A stretch of 6,076 bases of DNA from Cryomorphaceae bacterium. GTDB taxonomy: Bacteria > Bacteroidota > Bacteroidia > Flavobacteriales_G > Salibacteraceae. A program made the position numbers and the translations under genes. Within the stretch, counting starts at the first letter, position 1. Each line of letters starts with the position of its first letter. The notes under the pieces are model-generated. The model had not been told where the DNA came from, ran no database searches, and saw nothing but the letters and a program-made list of their open reading frames with translations. This document shows positions 1 to 5,437 of this stretch, one piece after another. The DNA lies in assembly GCA_003564735.1 (NCBI GenBank), contig PXEK01000109.1:1-6076 (forward strand), read 5' to 3'.

Positions 1-1153
1 AATGAAGTAAGTATTTCCGGCGCGACATAGCCGTTTCGGCATACGTAACCACTTCATTGAGAAGGGCTCGTGCTATTTCTTGTTCGGCCAGCGGTTTTCC
101 CGACGTGAACTTTTCCAGCTTTTCAATATCCTTATAATCGTAAAACGCGATACATTTACCTTCCCCGCCGTCTCGACCTGCCCTACCCGTTTCTTGGTAG
201 TATCCCTCAAGTGATTTGGGCATATCATAATGAATTACGTACCGTACGTCGGGTTTGTCGATACCCATGCCAAAAGCAATGGTAGCCACAATAACATCAA
301 TATCTTCCATAATGAACATATCTTGATATTTGGCACGGCGTGCCGCTTCTATACCCGCGTGGTAAGGGAGCGCCTTAATGCCGTTCACTTGAAGAAGCTC
401 GGCGAGTTCCTCCACTTTTTTCCTGCTCAAGCAGTAAATAATGGCCGATTTGCCGGTGTTGTTTTTGAGCAGACTAGTAATTTGTTTTTCCGGATTCTTC
501 TTAGGCCGTACCTCATAAAACAAGTTTGGGCGGTTAAATGAATCCTTGAACAACCTAGCGTTGTCCATACCCAAGTTCTTTTGGATATCGGTTTGTACTT
601 TTGGAGTTGCCGTGGCGGTGAGTGCCATTACGGGAATTTCATTATCTATCACCTCCACCATTTCTTTGATTCGGCGATACTCGGGCCTAAAATCGTGTCC
701 CCACTCACTAATGCAGTGCGCTTCATCTACCGCTACAAATGATATTTTAATGCTCTTGAAAAATTCAACATTCTCATCTTTGGTAAGTGATTCCGGAGCT
801 ACATAAAGAATTTTTGTTTTTCCTTCGGTTAAATCACTCTTTACTCGTTTAAGATCACCTTTATTTAGTGAAGAGTTCATGAAGTGAGCTATTTCATCAC
901 TTTCGACAAAACCGCGAATTGAATCTACCTGATTTTTCATCAACGCAATAAGTGGAGAGATAACAATTGCCGTACCTTCTGATATAAGTGCGGGCAATTG
1001 ATACGTCAATGACTTCCCTCCTCCCGTAGGCATAATGACGAAGGTGTCGTTACCTTCTAGAACACTGCTGATTATTGCTTCTTGGTCGCCTTTGAACTTA
1101 TCGAATCCGAAATAATTCTTTAGCTCCTTTTTTAAATTGATTTTTTGTGCCAT
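1..1153 (-). CDS. recQ: ATP-dependent DNA helicase RecQ, N-terminal 384 residues (cut by the left window edge)
   Basis: Superfamily 2 3'-to-5' DNA helicase that unwinds recombination and repair intermediates in the cytoplasm. I translated it directly from the minus strand; it is open at the window edge. Visible motifs in order: motif 0 around residues 15-24 (FGFDKF...Q24), Walker A PTGGGKS at 42-48, DEAH at 143-146 followed by the RecQ aromatic-rich loop (CISEWGHDFRPEYR, 147-160), motif III TAT at 179-183, motif IV near 238-250, motif V with FGMGIDKPDVR at 294-304, and motif VI QETGRAGRDG at 320-329. The RecQ-specific zinc domain begins at about residue 370 and is cut. Serine 377 (MSRRKYLLH) stands where E. 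coli RecQ has zinc ligand Cys380. The start ATG at 1153 is preceded by an in-frame stop some 30 bases upstream and gives the usual RecQ N terminus. The winged-helix and HRDC regions are not in the window. Family assignment is essentially certain. Confidence 0.97.
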   Translation of the reverse strand, partial: MAQKINLKKELKNYFGFDKFKGDQEAIISSVLEGNDTFVIMPTGGGKSLTYQLPALISEGTAIVISPLIALMKNQVDSIRGFVESDEIAHFMNSSLNKGDLKRVKSDLTEGKTKILYVAPESLTKDENVEFFKSIKISFVAVDEAHCISEWGHDFRPEYRRIKEMVEVIDNEIPVMALTATATPKVQTDIQKNLGMDNARLFKDSFNRPNLFYEVRPKKNPEKQITSLLKNNTGKSAIIYCLSRKKVEELAELLQVNGIKALPYHAGIEAARRAKYQDMFIMEDIDVIVATIAFGMGIDKPDVRYVIHYDMPKSLEGYYQETGRAGRDGGEGKCIAFYDYKDIEKLEKFTSGKPLAEQEIARALLNEVVTYAETAMSRRKYLLH

Positions 1154-1206
1154 TAAAAAATACTCGTTTTTACTTTATGGTTTTTACGTTATACTCAATT
1201 GTAACA

Positions 1207-1266
1207 TGCAGGTTAAAGTGTATGAACAATTTGTTGGTTCATTGTTTGTGTTCATTACAACCTGCA
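1207..1266. repeat. Imperfect 60-bp inverted repeat in the recQ/DUF6580 intergenic region
   Basis: The outer arms TGCAGGTT (1207-1214) and AACCTGCA (1259-1266) are perfectly complementary over 8 bp. Inside them ATGAACA (1222-1228) pairs with TGTTCAT (1249-1255) over 7 bp. A smaller odd palindrome, AACAATTTGTT, starts within the inner left arm. The dyad lies inside the inferred recQ leader, so it could be an RNA stem-loop or a binding site for a dimeric regulator. No regulator family is recognised from the sequence. Confidence 0.5.
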
Positions 1267-1278
1267 CGAATCACTGTT

Positions 1279-1311
1279 CAAAGGTAATTAAATCTGCATG
1301 GAAAGAATCAA
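1279..1311 (-). promoter_or_regulatory. Putative recQ promoter (Bacteroidota -33/-7 type)
   Basis: On the minus strand TACCTTTG (1286-1279) matches the Bacteroidota -7 consensus TAnnTTTG exactly, and TTG (1311-1309) lies 22 bases upstream, within the TTG-N17-23 spacing reported for Flavobacterium. Transcription would start near 1272, giving a recQ leader of roughly 120 nt that contains the dyad at 1207-1266. The motif is short, so a chance match is possible. Confidence 0.45.
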
Positions 1312-1331
1312 GTTTTCGCTGAAAATATTCA

Positions 1332-1339
1332 TAAATTTG
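1332..1339 (+). promoter_or_regulatory. Putative -7 promoter element for the DUF6580 gene
   Basis: TAAATTTG is an exact match to TAnnTTTG, ending 35 bases before the ATG at 1375. Transcription would begin near 1346 and leave a short AT-rich leader. No clear TTG element is seen at the proper distance upstream; the TTTTC at 1313-1317 is only a weak candidate. There is no Shine-Dalgarno sequence before the ATG, as is normal in this phylum. Confidence 0.4.
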
Positions 1340-1374
1340 CCCCGCAGTAATTAAGAATCAAAAATCAATAATAT

Positions 1375-1950
1375 ATGCAACGTATTTCAAAATCTACACT
1401 TGTTTTTGCCTTAAGCGCTCTAGTCATTGTTTCGCTGACTCGCTTTATACCTCATTGGCCCAATTTCACGGCCTTGGGAGCCGTTGCGATTTTTAGCGGT
1501 GCTGTTTTATCAAAAAACAAACTTTTGAGTTTTTCGCTTCCGATCGTATTACTTTTTCTTACCGATTTGGTCGTTAATAATTTAATTTACGGTTCTTTTT
1601 ATGAAGGGTTTGTTTGGTTAACACCGGGAGCGCTGTTCATATACGGCGGTTTCATTTCTATGATTTTCTTCGCTGACATCATCGCTTCAAATAAGAGTGT
1701 TGGTCGAGTTGCCGGAGCTACAGGCGCGGGAACGATTTCGTTTTTCTTGATTACTAACTTTGGCGCCTGGCTCGCTAATCCGCTTTATCCCAAATCAATT
1801 GAGGGCTTAATGTCATCCTACGCTGCCGGTTTACCGTTTCTGGCGAGTTCGGCCGCAGCAAATGTGGTTTATTCGGCTTTGTTGTTTGGTGCTTATTTCT
1901 ACGCCCAAACTAAAATCCCGAAACTTCAAGAAGTGCGTGTAAAGAGTTAG
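1375..1950 (+). CDS. DUF6580-type putative transport membrane protein
   Basis: A 191-residue hydrophobic protein with about six membrane segments (roughly residues 8-24, 31-45, 50-70, 83-103, 113-133 and 158-177), so it sits in the inner membrane. Conserved-looking features are RxxPHxPNFT at 23-31, a TDL turn at 63-65, NFGAWLxxPLYP at 128-139 and GLxxxYxAGLPF at 144-155. From memory these match the DUF6580 family, which databases label a putative transport protein; some members resemble substrate-binding components of ECF-type uptake systems. No substrate can be read from the sequence, and no ATPase or partner gene is present in the window. It stands alone, divergent from recQ and convergent with the next gene. 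The ATG start follows an AT-rich leader with a -7 motif. The family call is fairly confident; the function is unknown. Confidence 0.8.
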   Translation: MQRISKSTLVFALSALVIVSLTRFIPHWPNFTALGAVAIFSGAVLSKNKLLSFSLPIVLLFLTDLVVNNLIYGSFYEGFVWLTPGALFIYGGFISMIFFADIIASNKSVGRVAGATGAGTISFFLITNFGAWLANPLYPKSIEGLMSSYAAGLPFLASSAAANVVYSALLFGAYFYAQTKIPKLQEVRVKS

Positions 1951-1957
1951 GCTCTTT
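1941..1957. terminator. Hairpin between convergent genes, overlapping the DUF6580 stop codon
   Basis: AAAGAG (1941-1946) and CTCTTT (1952-1957) form a perfect 6-bp stem with a 5-base loop that contains the TAG stop (1948-1950). The gene at 1980 ends only 29 bases away on the other strand, so the hairpin could end transcription from both sides. No strong U-tract follows in either direction, so termination is inferred from position and dyad only. Confidence 0.35.
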
Positions 1958-1979
1958 GACTCACGGTTATATTTAAAAT

Positions 1980-2588
1980 TCAAAATCGAAAAATACTCAT
2001 CATTTCAACCGTGGGATGCACAAAATTATCGCGATTGGTGAGTCTTCTGTTTTGGCGTGAACCCAGGTTTAAATTCAATCCTAAGTTGTAATATCGAAAG
2101 GGTTCAAGCAGCACCCCCATTTTCCCGTAATAAAAAGTGTAGCGCTCATTGCGTTGCGTGAGGTCAAAAGGCACTGCAGCCGGCGGGTTAACAATTATGC
2201 GCTCATTTGTGTAGAAGCCCACCTCTACTCCCGCGCCCATAAAAAACTTGAAACCGGGTGCTTCAACCAAGTAAATATGAGCAGCCAAGCCGCCACAATA
2301 ATTCCGTGTTCGTCTCCCTCGAATATCCTCATGGTCAAATAAAAAGTACGAGAAATAGGGCTTCAGGCCGATTCGTCCGTCATAAAAGAGACGCTCGTAA
2401 TGCAATTCCGGTTCGCGGAACAACATACTCACAACATTGAAATGAATTAAGTTTTTTCCTTTAGGAACGGTATCCTCCGCTATACCCGTATCATTTTTGT
2501 CTTGTTGCACTGTTTGCGTTTGGGCTCTGACCGATAAACAGCCGAAAACAACCGCAACAAAAAACAAAAACAACTTGGGGTGCATCAT
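1980..2588 (-). CDS. Putative small outer-membrane beta-barrel protein with signal peptide
   Basis: A 202-residue protein with a clear signal peptide (Lys5, a hydrophobic stretch at 6-19, and likely cleavage after VRA at 20-22, before QTQ). A short polar linker (about 23-44) follows. The rest alternates aromatic and small residues in strand-like stretches (NLIHFNVVSMLF at 46-57, IGLKPYFSYFLF at 73-84, FKFFMGAGVEVGFY at 113-126, TFYYGKMGVLLEPF at 151-164, YYNLGLNLNLGS at 166-177). It ends in Phe (SIFRF), as expected of an outer-membrane barrel substrate. The region after residue 46, with ExxYER, is reminiscent of small DUF3575-like barrels, but I do not claim membership. It is second in an operon: its ATG (2588) shares its A with the upstream TAA stop (TAATG), suggesting coupled translation. 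A second ATG directly after the first could also be used. The exact function is unknown. Confidence 0.8.
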   Translation of the reverse strand: MMHPKLFLFFVAVVFGCLSVRAQTQTVQQDKNDTGIAEDTVPKGKNLIHFNVVSMLFREPELHYERLFYDGRIGLKPYFSYFLFDHEDIRGRRTRNYCGGLAAHIYLVEAPGFKFFMGAGVEVGFYTNERIIVNPPAAVPFDLTQRNERYTFYYGKMGVLLEPFRYYNLGLNLNLGSRQNRRLTNRDNFVHPTVEMMSIFRF

Positions 2589-3511
2589 TACTTCAACTCA
2601 AATTTTGTGGCGCCTATTTTCAGCTCATCTGCATAGGCTTCAACATTGTAAATACCCCCGTCCAAATCTTCAACGTCCAAGAATAAACAAACATCCAACT
2701 CTTGGTTTGCGTAAAACACCTCCTTCTTTTTGGTGTACAAACCACGCGTTCCTTCAAATTCAAACATATTGGTTCCTGTGCCTTTCTCGGTAAGTACGCG
2801 TCCGCCCGGCGCTATGATACGCACGTACACCATGCGCTCCCCTTCTTTGGCTACGGAATTTGCCTCCAAGGTTAAACACGTTTTAATTCTGTCGGCACGT
2901 CGCGCTCGATTTACATCGGTGTAGCCGCCAAGCCTTCGATCACGTTCGGCTACAGACATCATATTCAACGCCGTTAATCGCGCACCTATGCGCACCAGCT
3001 CGGCAAGTTCTTCGTTTTTTGATTCCAATTCCTCACTGTACTTTTTAGTAGCGGTAAGTTTTTGCGTTACCTCCACATTCTCGGCGCGTAATTCAATATT
3101 GGCGGTATTTAAAGAATCAATGGTTCTAACGTAACCTTTCATTATTTTACGCAACGTACCGGCTTCTTTTCGCAGCTTGTAGATGGTCCACTCGTTATTT
3201 TTCGCTTGTTCCAACAGCGTTTCCACCTTGGCGCGTTCCTCTTGCAACTCCTCGCTAATAGAGTCGTTATCTACTTCCAATGAGTCGTATTTCATTAACA
3301 TTCCTTCAAGCTCATTGGTGACTTCTTCACGCTCTTGCTCCACTCCTGATTTGAGCTCACCGCACGTTTCCAATTCGGCACGAAGCTGCGTATTCATATA
3401 AAAAAAGTAACCGGCCAGGCCTACCGCCAGAGCGAGCAGAATTAAGTAAACGGCATTTCTGTTTTTATCTTTGTTTTCTTGCGAAGGGTTATTTTCGGGT
3501 TGTTCACTCAT
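2588..3511 (-). CDS. Single-pass membrane protein with long periplasmic coiled coil and C-terminal beta-rich domain
   Basis: A 307-residue protein. Residues 1-19 are polar and asparagine/lysine-rich, presumably cytoplasmic. Residues 20-38 form one membrane segment. Residues about 42-176 are strongly charged with heptad-like spacing of Leu and Glu and should form a long coiled coil in the periplasm. Residues about 200-307 look like a compact beta domain (TCLTLEANSV, VYVRIIAPGG, MFEFEG, EVFYANQELDVCLFL, GIYNVEAYADELKIGATKFEL) containing two cysteines (Cys212, Cys275); a third, Cys50, follows the membrane segment. I recall similar uncharacterised proteins in other Bacteroidota, sometimes mislabelled as SMC-like because of the coiled coil; there is no ATPase domain here. 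It is the first gene of the pair and overlaps the barrel gene by one base, so the two products probably act together across the envelope. That is inference from arrangement and topology. Confidence 0.85.
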   Translation of the reverse strand: MSEQPENNPSQENKDKNRNAVYLILLALAVGLAGYFFYMNTQLRAELETCGELKSGVEQEREEVTNELEGMLMKYDSLEVDNDSISEELQEERAKVETLLEQAKNNEWTIYKLRKEAGTLRKIMKGYVRTIDSLNTANIELRAENVEVTQKLTATKKYSEELESKNEELAELVRIGARLTALNMMSVAERDRRLGGYTDVNRARRADRIKTCLTLEANSVAKEGERMVYVRIIAPGGRVLTEKGTGTNMFEFEGTRGLYTKKKEVFYANQELDVCLFLDVEDLDGGIYNVEAYADELKIGATKFELK

Positions 3512-3536
3512 TACGTTGCATATTTCTTAGGAAAAG

Positions 3537-3544
3537 CGAAAGTA
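3537..3544 (-). promoter_or_regulatory. Possible -7 element for the coiled-coil/barrel operon
   Basis: On the minus strand TACTTTCG matches TAnnTTTG with one mismatch and ends 25 bases before the ATG at 3511, a good distance for a promoter. No TTG is found at the normal spacing upstream (the nearest is 27 bases away). The call is weak and rests mainly on position. Confidence 0.3.
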
Positions 3545-3615
3545 CAACTGTTTTTTGAAAAAACATTTCCCCAAAAACACGTATCCGGGATTTTCAACAG
3601 TCAAGTTTTGAATGT

Positions 3616-3630
3616 ATCACTTTTAGTGAT
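3616..3630. repeat. Perfect 6-bp hairpin
   Basis: ATCACT (3616-3621) and AGTGAT (3625-3630) are complementary around a 3-base loop. The left arm, as TATCAC (3615-3620), can instead pair with GTGATA at 3649-3654, so this arm has two possible partners. No T-tract makes it an obvious terminator. Confidence 0.45.
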
Positions 3631-3650
3631 TGCGGATGGTATTACCTTGT

Positions 3651-3682
3651 GATATGAGGTTTTATGAAAAGCTCATAATATC
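3651..3682. repeat. Long AT-rich hairpin
   Basis: The arms are GATATGAG (3651-3658) with CTC (3672-3674) and ATATC (3678-3682), allowing small bulges, and an inner stem TTTT (3660-3663) with AAAA (3667-3670), closed by an ATG loop and separated by one G/G mismatch (3659/3671). It could be a terminator for a minus-strand transcript starting near 3841, although no U-tract follows it. Confidence 0.45.
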
Positions 3683-3743
3683 GAAGTTATACCTCTAATT
3701 AAAGTACATTAATAGCAGTCAGCTGTGTTATCACTCCCCCCGG

Positions 3744-3818
3744 AGCCGCAGCCCCCGTATCGTGAAATAGGGCTTTAAGCCGGCTATTTTGTATTTGCAA
3801 TCAACCCAAATGAGCCGG
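3744..3818 (-). ncRNA. Candidate structured RNA with mutually exclusive stems
   Basis: Three dyads share arms. Dyad A: AGCCG (3744-3748) with CGGCT (3781-3785) and AGCCC (3750-3754) with GGGCT (3770-3774). Dyad B: AAATAG plus GGCT (3765-3774) with AGCC and CTATTT (3778-3781, 3784-3789), a tight hairpin with a TTA loop and a two-base bulge. Dyad C: CCGGCTATTT (3780-3789) with AAATGAGCCGG (3808-3818), ten pairs with one bulged G. B excludes both A and C, and A and C also compete for 3781-3785. On the minus strand the cluster starts about 23 bases after a predicted transcription start (TACTTTTG, 3855-3848), hence the strand choice. No known RNA family is recognised. Structure is seen in the sequence; transcription and function are inferred. 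Confidence 0.3.
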
Positions 3819-3847
3819 AGAGTATTACATAAAAATCATTTCTCTTA

Positions 3848-3855
3848 CAAAAGTA
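3848..3855 (-). promoter_or_regulatory. Exact -7 motif upstream of the structured region
   Basis: TACTTTTG on the minus strand fits TAnnTTTG exactly and would start a transcript near 3841, running into the dyads at 3818-3744. No TTG is seen about 20 bases further upstream, so promoter strength is doubtful. Confidence 0.3.
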
Positions 3856-4008
3856 GCCTGCGAAAATACCATTTTTGGTTTTGGGTATATATTGCCGGCC
3901 GGGTTTTTAGTTAGTCCCTGTCCACATTGGTCGTTCTCGGCGTTGCGTTTGGTCTACTGATAACCTGACCCGATTTTTTGCGGGGTACACCTAAGCAAGC
4001 GTTTCGAC

Positions 4009-4031
4009 CACTTATTTTTTGATCCTAAGTG
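4009..4031. repeat. 6-bp inverted repeat
   Basis: CACTTA (4009-4014) and TAAGTG (4026-4031) are perfect complements around an 11-base loop that contains a run of T. It lies downstream of the desaturase gene in the minus direction and may belong to its trailer. Confidence 0.3.
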
Positions 4032-4055
4032 CGCTATGGCAACGAGAATTATAAT

Positions 4056-4086
4056 CCGGCCGTTCAACTGCAAAGGCAGTCGCCGG
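4056..4086 (-). terminator. Hairpin 3' of the desaturase gene, possible terminator
   Basis: ACTGC (4067-4071) and GCAGT (4076-4080) form a perfect 5-bp stem with loop AAAG. Outer arms CCGGC (4056-4060) and GCCGG (4082-4086) add five GC pairs with an asymmetric internal loop (6 versus 1 bases). The stem begins 12 bases after the stop codon on the minus strand. It is followed by an AT-rich stretch, not a pure U-tract, so intrinsic termination is plausible but not certain. Confidence 0.4.
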
Positions 4087-4098
4087 TTACTTCGAATT

Positions 4099-5187
4099 TT
4101 AAAGAGTTTTTAGGGGTTGGGCGCCCATAAGTTTTAAATACTTGAGGTGAGCCCAAATGGCAACTTTCAGGTTGGGCAACGCAATGTAAGGCATGTTGAA
4201 TTCATCGGCGATTTTCTTCACCGCCGGTGCAATACGTGCGTAGTGCACGTGACTGATATTTGGAAATAAATGATGTTCCACCTGATGGTTGAGTCCGCCG
4301 GTAAACCAAGTGATTAGTTTATTACTTGTTGAGAAATTAATTGTAGTAAGTAGCTGATGCTCTGCCCACTCATTTTCAGATAGTTTTTCGTTATTGGCGA
4401 ATTTTTTTGTGGGCTCCATAGCGTGGGCAAGTTGAAAAACCCAACTCAAAATTGTTCCCGCCGAAAGATGCATTATCACAAACCCTGAAAGGATAACTGA
4501 CACATGCTGAGGGTGAAAAGCCAAAGGTAGCCCGATAAGAAGTAAGGCATACACAAACTTGCCCAGTACCAGCTTAATCCACTCATTTTTATATTTCCTC
4601 CCTTGCGGGGTAATGAGTCCCATTCTTTGGTAACGTACAAGCTGCTGATAGTCTTTTAACAAAAACCAATTTAAAGTGAGCAAGGCATATAAAACGGGAG
4701 CATACAGATATTGGTATTTGTGTATCTTTAAGGGTTTTTGTTCAGGATGAAGCCGTATTAGCATTCCTGCGTCCATATCCTCGTCTCGACCCTCAACATT
4801 TGTGTAAGTGTGGTGCAGCAAGTTGTGCTGGATGGACCAATTTAGTTTATTGCCGCAAAGCAAAACTATTGATTTACTGAGTAAGTTGTTTACATATTTC
4901 TTTTTTGAATAACTCCCGTGCGCAGCATCGTGCATAACGGCCATTCCTATTCCCGCCATTCCGATTCCGCTTAATAACCAAAGCCCCAAGTAAGCCCATA
5001 CAGGCAGTGAAAAAAAGAGTAATAGCAGCGGCGTGAAGTAAAGGGCGAATAATATTCCGCTTTTCCATTTTATAGCTGTGCCTCCCGTACTCCCCTCATT
5101 TAACTCATTCATTTTTTTGTTAACCTCGGTGCGCAGGGTTCTATAAAAACCTTTTGGAAGCGCACGTTTAAATTTGTTTTCTATCAT
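4099..5187 (-). CDS. Membrane fatty-acid desaturase, front-end (acyl-lipid/acyl-CoA) type
   Basis: Di-iron membrane enzyme that introduces a double bond into fatty acyl chains at the inner membrane. Numbered from the first possible ATG (5220), the three histidine boxes are HDAAH at 97-101, HNLLHH at 132-137 and QVEHH at 313-317. Glutamine in place of the first histidine of box three is the hallmark of front-end desaturases (delta-5/delta-6 type and linoleoyl-CoA-like bacterial relatives). Hydrophobic segments lie near 53-72, 74-95, 171-190, 217-235 and 240-262, giving the usual desaturase topology. There is no cytochrome b5 domain, so electrons must come from a separate ferredoxin or b5-like donor not present here. 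I prefer the ATG at 5187 (MIENKFK, 362 residues) to the one at 5220 (373 residues), because a strong -7 motif lies between them and the extra 11 residues look unrelated to the family. Regiospecificity cannot be read from the sequence. Confidence 0.93.
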   Translation of the reverse strand: MIENKFKRALPKGFYRTLRTEVNKKMNELNEGSTGGTAIKWKSGILFALYFTPLLLLFFSLPVWAYLGLWLLSGIGMAGIGMAVMHDAAHGSYSKKKYVNNLLSKSIVLLCGNKLNWSIQHNLLHHTYTNVEGRDEDMDAGMLIRLHPEQKPLKIHKYQYLYAPVLYALLTLNWFLLKDYQQLVRYQRMGLITPQGRKYKNEWIKLVLGKFVYALLLIGLPLAFHPQHVSVILSGFVIMHLSAGTILSWVFQLAHAMEPTKKFANNEKLSENEWAEHQLLTTINFSTSNKLITWFTGGLNHQVEHHLFPNISHVHYARIAPAVKKIADEFNMPYIALPNLKVAIWAHLKYLKLMGAQPLKTL

Positions 5188-5193
5188 ATCTGT

Positions 5194-5219
5194 CAAAGAT
5201 ACTACATACCAAACCCGCA
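5194..5219 (-). promoter_or_regulatory. Putative desaturase promoter that decides the start codon
   Basis: On the minus strand TATCTTTG (5201-5194) is an exact TAnnTTTG, with a GTTG about 16 bases upstream as an approximate -33 element. The transcript would begin about seven bases after the motif, that is at or next to the ATG at 5187. The ATG at 5220 would then lie upstream of the transcription start and could not be used from this promoter. Confidence 0.45.
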
Positions 5220-5403
5220 ACAGACATATCGTGTGGTTATTTGTGAAAACATAACATTACGCATGGCGCGGGGCGTTGGTTCAAGTACAGTGCAAACCCA
5301 TTGCCCGAACTGAAAACAACAGTAAAATTAAATTGAAAAAGGTTTGCTATCCATTAAACCGAGTGGATTTTAAACCGTACTCGTCCCTTATTTACTTTTG
5401 CTA

Positions 5404-5421
5404 ACGGCAACAACATGCCGT
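5404..5421 (-). terminator. Hairpin after the stop of the right-edge gene
   Basis: ACGGCA (5404-5409) and TGCCGT (5416-5421) are perfectly complementary over 6 bp around a 6-base loop, starting 17 bases after the TAA of the minus-strand gene. The position suits a transcription terminator; the sequence after it (TTAGCAAAAG on the minus strand) is AT-rich but has no U-tract. The rest of the 5221-5437 spacer shows only a weak further dyad (CGAGT at 5360-5364 with ACTCG at 5379-5383). Confidence 0.4.
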
Positions 5422-5437
5422 GAGTAGTATATTCTTG

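Larger units (their letters stand above)
3512..4098. other. 587-bp gene-free region rich in inverted repeats
   Basis: No convincing reading frame is present on either strand. I looked for tRNA, tmRNA, RNase P, SRP and 5S signatures and saw none. The region holds several stem-loops, annotated separately: 3616-3630, 3651-3682, the overlapping set at 3744-3818, 4009-4031 and 4056-4086. An exact TAnnTTTG motif lies on the minus strand at 3855-3848. Around 3735-3820 the sequence is clearly richer in G and C than its flanks. This is more structure than a passive spacer between two minus-strand genes needs. Options are one or more small RNAs, a long leader or trailer, or a decayed element. Confidence 0.6.

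Noticed and set aside
230..806. Plus-strand open frames of 86-103 codons at 230-541 and 546-806
   Set aside because: They lie antisense to recQ, whose minus-strand translation shows all helicase motifs; the plus-strand products have no family character.
1137..1322. 61-codon plus-strand frame in the recQ upstream region
   Set aside because: It overlaps the start of recQ and the dyad, has no promoter or recognisable protein features, and is best explained by AT-rich intergenic sequence.
1962..2013. 7-bp inverted repeat CACGGTT / AACCGTG
   Set aside because: The arms are 38 bases apart and one lies within the barrel coding sequence; this is compatible with chance.
2154..3401. Several plus-strand frames opposite the barrel and coiled-coil genes
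   Set aside because: They are shadows: cysteine- and serine-rich, low-complexity products opposite well-supported minus-strand genes.
3820..4050. Possible decayed transposase or broken gene in the right half of the gene-free region
   Set aside because: Reading the minus-strand frames gives short stop-interrupted peptides with no motif I recognise; no terminal inverted repeats or target-site duplications are visible.
4874..5068. 64-codon minus-strand frame inside the desaturase
   Set aside because: It is an out-of-frame reading of the desaturase gene, which contains the conserved histidine box one there.
5393..5400. Exact TAnnTTTG motif (TACTTTTG) on the plus strand
   Set aside because: It points into the 3' end of the minus-strand gene at 5438-6076 with no plus-strand gene and no TTG at proper spacing. 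A six-base-specific motif is expected a few times by chance in 12 kb of AT-rich strand, so I do not call an antisense RNA.
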